A DNA stretch of 7,944 nt from Actinomycetes bacterium (GTDB lineage Bacteria > Actinomycetota > Acidimicrobiia > Acidimicrobiales > Microtrichaceae): contig JAEWED010000167.1 in assembly GCA_023389745.1 (NCBI GenBank), positions 1 to 7,944 of the forward strand. The letters are read 5' to 3'. Positions 6,519 through 7,944 of the stretch are shown piece by piece. The notes under the pieces are model-generated. The model made no database searches. It was not told the DNA's origin and saw only the letters and a list, made by a program, of their open reading frames with translations. Made by a program: the position numbers and the translations under genes. The number at the start of each line of letters is the position of its first letter. The first letter of the stretch is position 1.

Positions 6519-7944
6519 ATGTCGGGGCGACGTTTCAGCGCGGTTGGACTACTTCTGGGTGGGTTGGCGTTCATCGCCGCTCCAGTGACTGATGTGGCTG
6601 CCGGGGCGAGCGCAGCGGCCTCGCAGGAAGAGCCTGCCTCTGAGCGGAGTCCGGCCTATGAGACGGTGGCTGACATCCCTGGCTTGGAGTCGGAGCCGTT
6701 CGATCCGGTGGTGGTCGCACCAAAGGTCGAGCCGGGTGAACCGTCCGATCTGCCGGTCGTGCCGGAGGGCGGCCCGGTCGTGGATCCGGAGGCGACGGTC
6801 GGTGACGAGGTCGTGGGCGAGCGCACCGAGTTCTCTCAGGCGTTCCGACGTTCGGATGGTCTGTTGGAGGTTCGGGTGTCGCCGGACCCGATCGCGTACG
6901 ACGCGGGTGACGGTGAGCTTGAGCTGATCGACACCTCGGTCGAGCGGACCGAGGCCGGGTTCGAGGCGGTGCGGAACAAGTTCCAGGTCGCGTTCGAGGG
7001 TTCGGATCGTGGTGTGTCGGTGACGTTGCCGTCTGGTGCGGAGGTGGTGTCGCGTCCGGCGGCGTTGGATGGTTTGGCGGCGAAGGCGCCGGTCGCTCCC
7101 GAGGTCGATGCCGAGGACGACTCGGTGGTCTGGTATCGGCAGGTGTGGCCGGGCGTTGATGTCCGGTACACGGTGCGTGCGACGGGGTTGTCCGAGGATG
7201 TCGTGTACACGTCGGCGCCGTCGGGTGCGGGTGCGGTGACGTTCGCTGTGTCGGGTGCGGAGCTGGATGCGGCGTGGTCGCTGCCCGCTCCGGAACAGGG
7301 CGATGCTGCGAAGGGGATTCCCGAGCGTCCGACGACGGTGTCGGAGTCGCTGGCTGGCTCGTTGGATGCTCGTCGTGGTCCTGTGGATCCGGTGGCGGAG
7401 CAGCAGTGGGCGCGTCTGGCGGCGGCTGGTGAGCGTCCGGCGGGTGCGTTGCCGACGCTCGTGGCTCGGGGTGAGCTCGGTGCTGAGCTGAAGTTTGGTC
7501 CGTTGGCGGTGATGACGGGCCCCGATGCTGAGTTCGTGGTCGATGAGGTGGCTCGTCCGCTGGTGCGTTCGTCGGTGACGGGGCCGGGTGAGTCGTTGAT
7601 GGAGGTGTCGGTCGACCCGACGTGGATCCGTGATCTGCCTGCAGATGCGTTCCCGGTTGTCCTTGACCCGGATCTCGGTCTGCTTGGAGCGTCGGGTTGG
7701 CTGTCGATGCTGGGTGGTACGTCGACGACGTGCGGGAGCAGTGCGCCGTATTGCGGGATGCGGGTGGGGCACCCGATGATCGCGGGGTACCCGTTGTCGA
7801 TCTGGCGGTCGATCGGAACGTTCGATTTTACCGCGGCGGCGACAGCTCACGGGCTCACGCGCATTGACTCACTCGAAACCTCCGCGTGGGGGTGTTCGTT
7901 GCCTCATCTAGGAATCTCCGGTTCGAGGGCGGGTGCCGCTACGC
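6519..7944 (+). CDS. Secreted Rhs/WapA-like protein, amino-terminal part (runs off the window)
   Basis: The frame starts at ATG 6519 and stays open for 475 codons to the window end. Residues 1-35 are a classic signal peptide: MSGRRF, a hydrophobic core (AVGLLLGGLAFIAAPV), then an Ala-rich cleavage region near ASAAAS. A proline/glutamate-rich linker follows to about residue 85. Residues about 110-240 (SPDPIAYDAGDGELELIDTS, then VWYRQVWPGVDVRYTVRATG) match the amino-terminal region of actinobacterial Rhs/WapA-like and DNRLRE-type wall proteins. Residues about 430-475 (CGSSAPYCGMRVGHPMIAGY, SIWRSIGTFDF, LTRIDSLETSAWGCSLPHLG) begin a jelly-roll-like domain. YD repeats and a toxin tip are expected beyond the window; this is inference. 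Third codon positions favour G (GCG, TCG, GTG, CGG), unlike the C-favouring Rhs fragment upstream, so the two copies do not share a recent origin throughout. Confidence 0.85.
   Translation, partial: MSGRRFSAVGLLLGGLAFIAAPVTDVAAGASAAASQEEPASERSPAYETVADIPGLESEPFDPVVVAPKVEPGEPSDLPVVPEGGPVVDPEATVGDEVVGERTEFSQAFRRSDGLLEVRVSPDPIAYDAGDGELELIDTSVERTEAGFEAVRNKFQVAFEGSDRGVSVTLPSGAEVVSRPAALDGLAAKAPVAPEVDAEDDSVVWYRQVWPGVDVRYTVRATGLSEDVVYTSAPSGAGAVTFAVSGAELDAAWSLPAPEQGDAAKGIPERPTTVSESLAGSLDARRGPVDPVAEQQWARLAAAGERPAGALPTLVARGELGAELKFGPLAVMTGPDAEFVVDEVARPLVRSSVTGPGESLMEVSVDPTWIRDLPADAFPVVLDPDLGLLGASGWLSMLGGTSTTCGSSAPYCGMRVGHPMIAGYPLSIWRSIGTFDFTAAATAHGLTRIDSLETSAWGCSLPHLGISGSRAGAAT

Noticed and set aside
6549..7850. 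Long minus-strand open frame (433 codons) opposite the second Rhs gene
   Set aside because: Extremely Arg/His/Thr-rich product, a typical shadow of GC-rich coding; the + strand frame has a signal peptide and known domains.

Overview
The window is GC-rich DNA with actinobacterial character: strong G/C preference at third codon positions, a metazoan-free bacterial gene style, and secreted YD-repeat (Rhs/WapA-like) proteins whose amino-terminal region resembles those common in Actinomycetota. The species cannot be named from the sequence. All genes I can support lie on the + strand.

Layout: (1) 2-934, the carboxy-terminal part of an FAD/NAD(P) oxidoreductase of the 2,4-dienoyl-CoA reductase/old yellow enzyme type. 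(2) 972-1157, a compact stand-alone initiator tRNA gene with its own promoter and a strong intrinsic terminator. (3) 1256-4802, a 5'-truncated Rhs/YD-repeat gene split by a complete 1,326-bp IS3-family insertion sequence (1741-3066) with 28-bp imperfect inverted repeats, a 4-bp target duplication, and orfA/orfB. Removing the element plus one copy of the duplication restores one uninterrupted reading frame. The Rhs product carries YD repeats, an embedded amidotransferase-like (flavodoxin-fold) domain, an Rhs core ending in a DLDGK sequence, and a 146-residue variable tip that I do not recognise. (4) 4799-5215, a small two-helix membrane protein overlapping the Rhs stop codon by ATGA, the best candidate for the cognate immunity protein. 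(5) 5216-6518, a scrap zone: a probable remnant of an AbiJ-N-terminal-domain-like protein and a decayed IS3-type transposase. (6) 6519 to the window end, the amino-terminal 475 residues of a second, secreted Rhs/WapA-like protein that continues beyond the window.

Taken together this is a polymorphic-toxin (contact-dependent or secreted competition) island next to a tRNA-fMet gene. The upstream Rhs copy has lost its amino-terminal half and was then hit by the IS, so it is probably a silent reservoir of a toxin tip plus immunity gene. The downstream copy retains signal peptide, ribosome binding site and open frame and is probably the expressed one. The most novel material is the unrecognised tip/immunity pair and the amidotransferase-like domain embedded between YD repeats; both functions are inferences from position and architecture.
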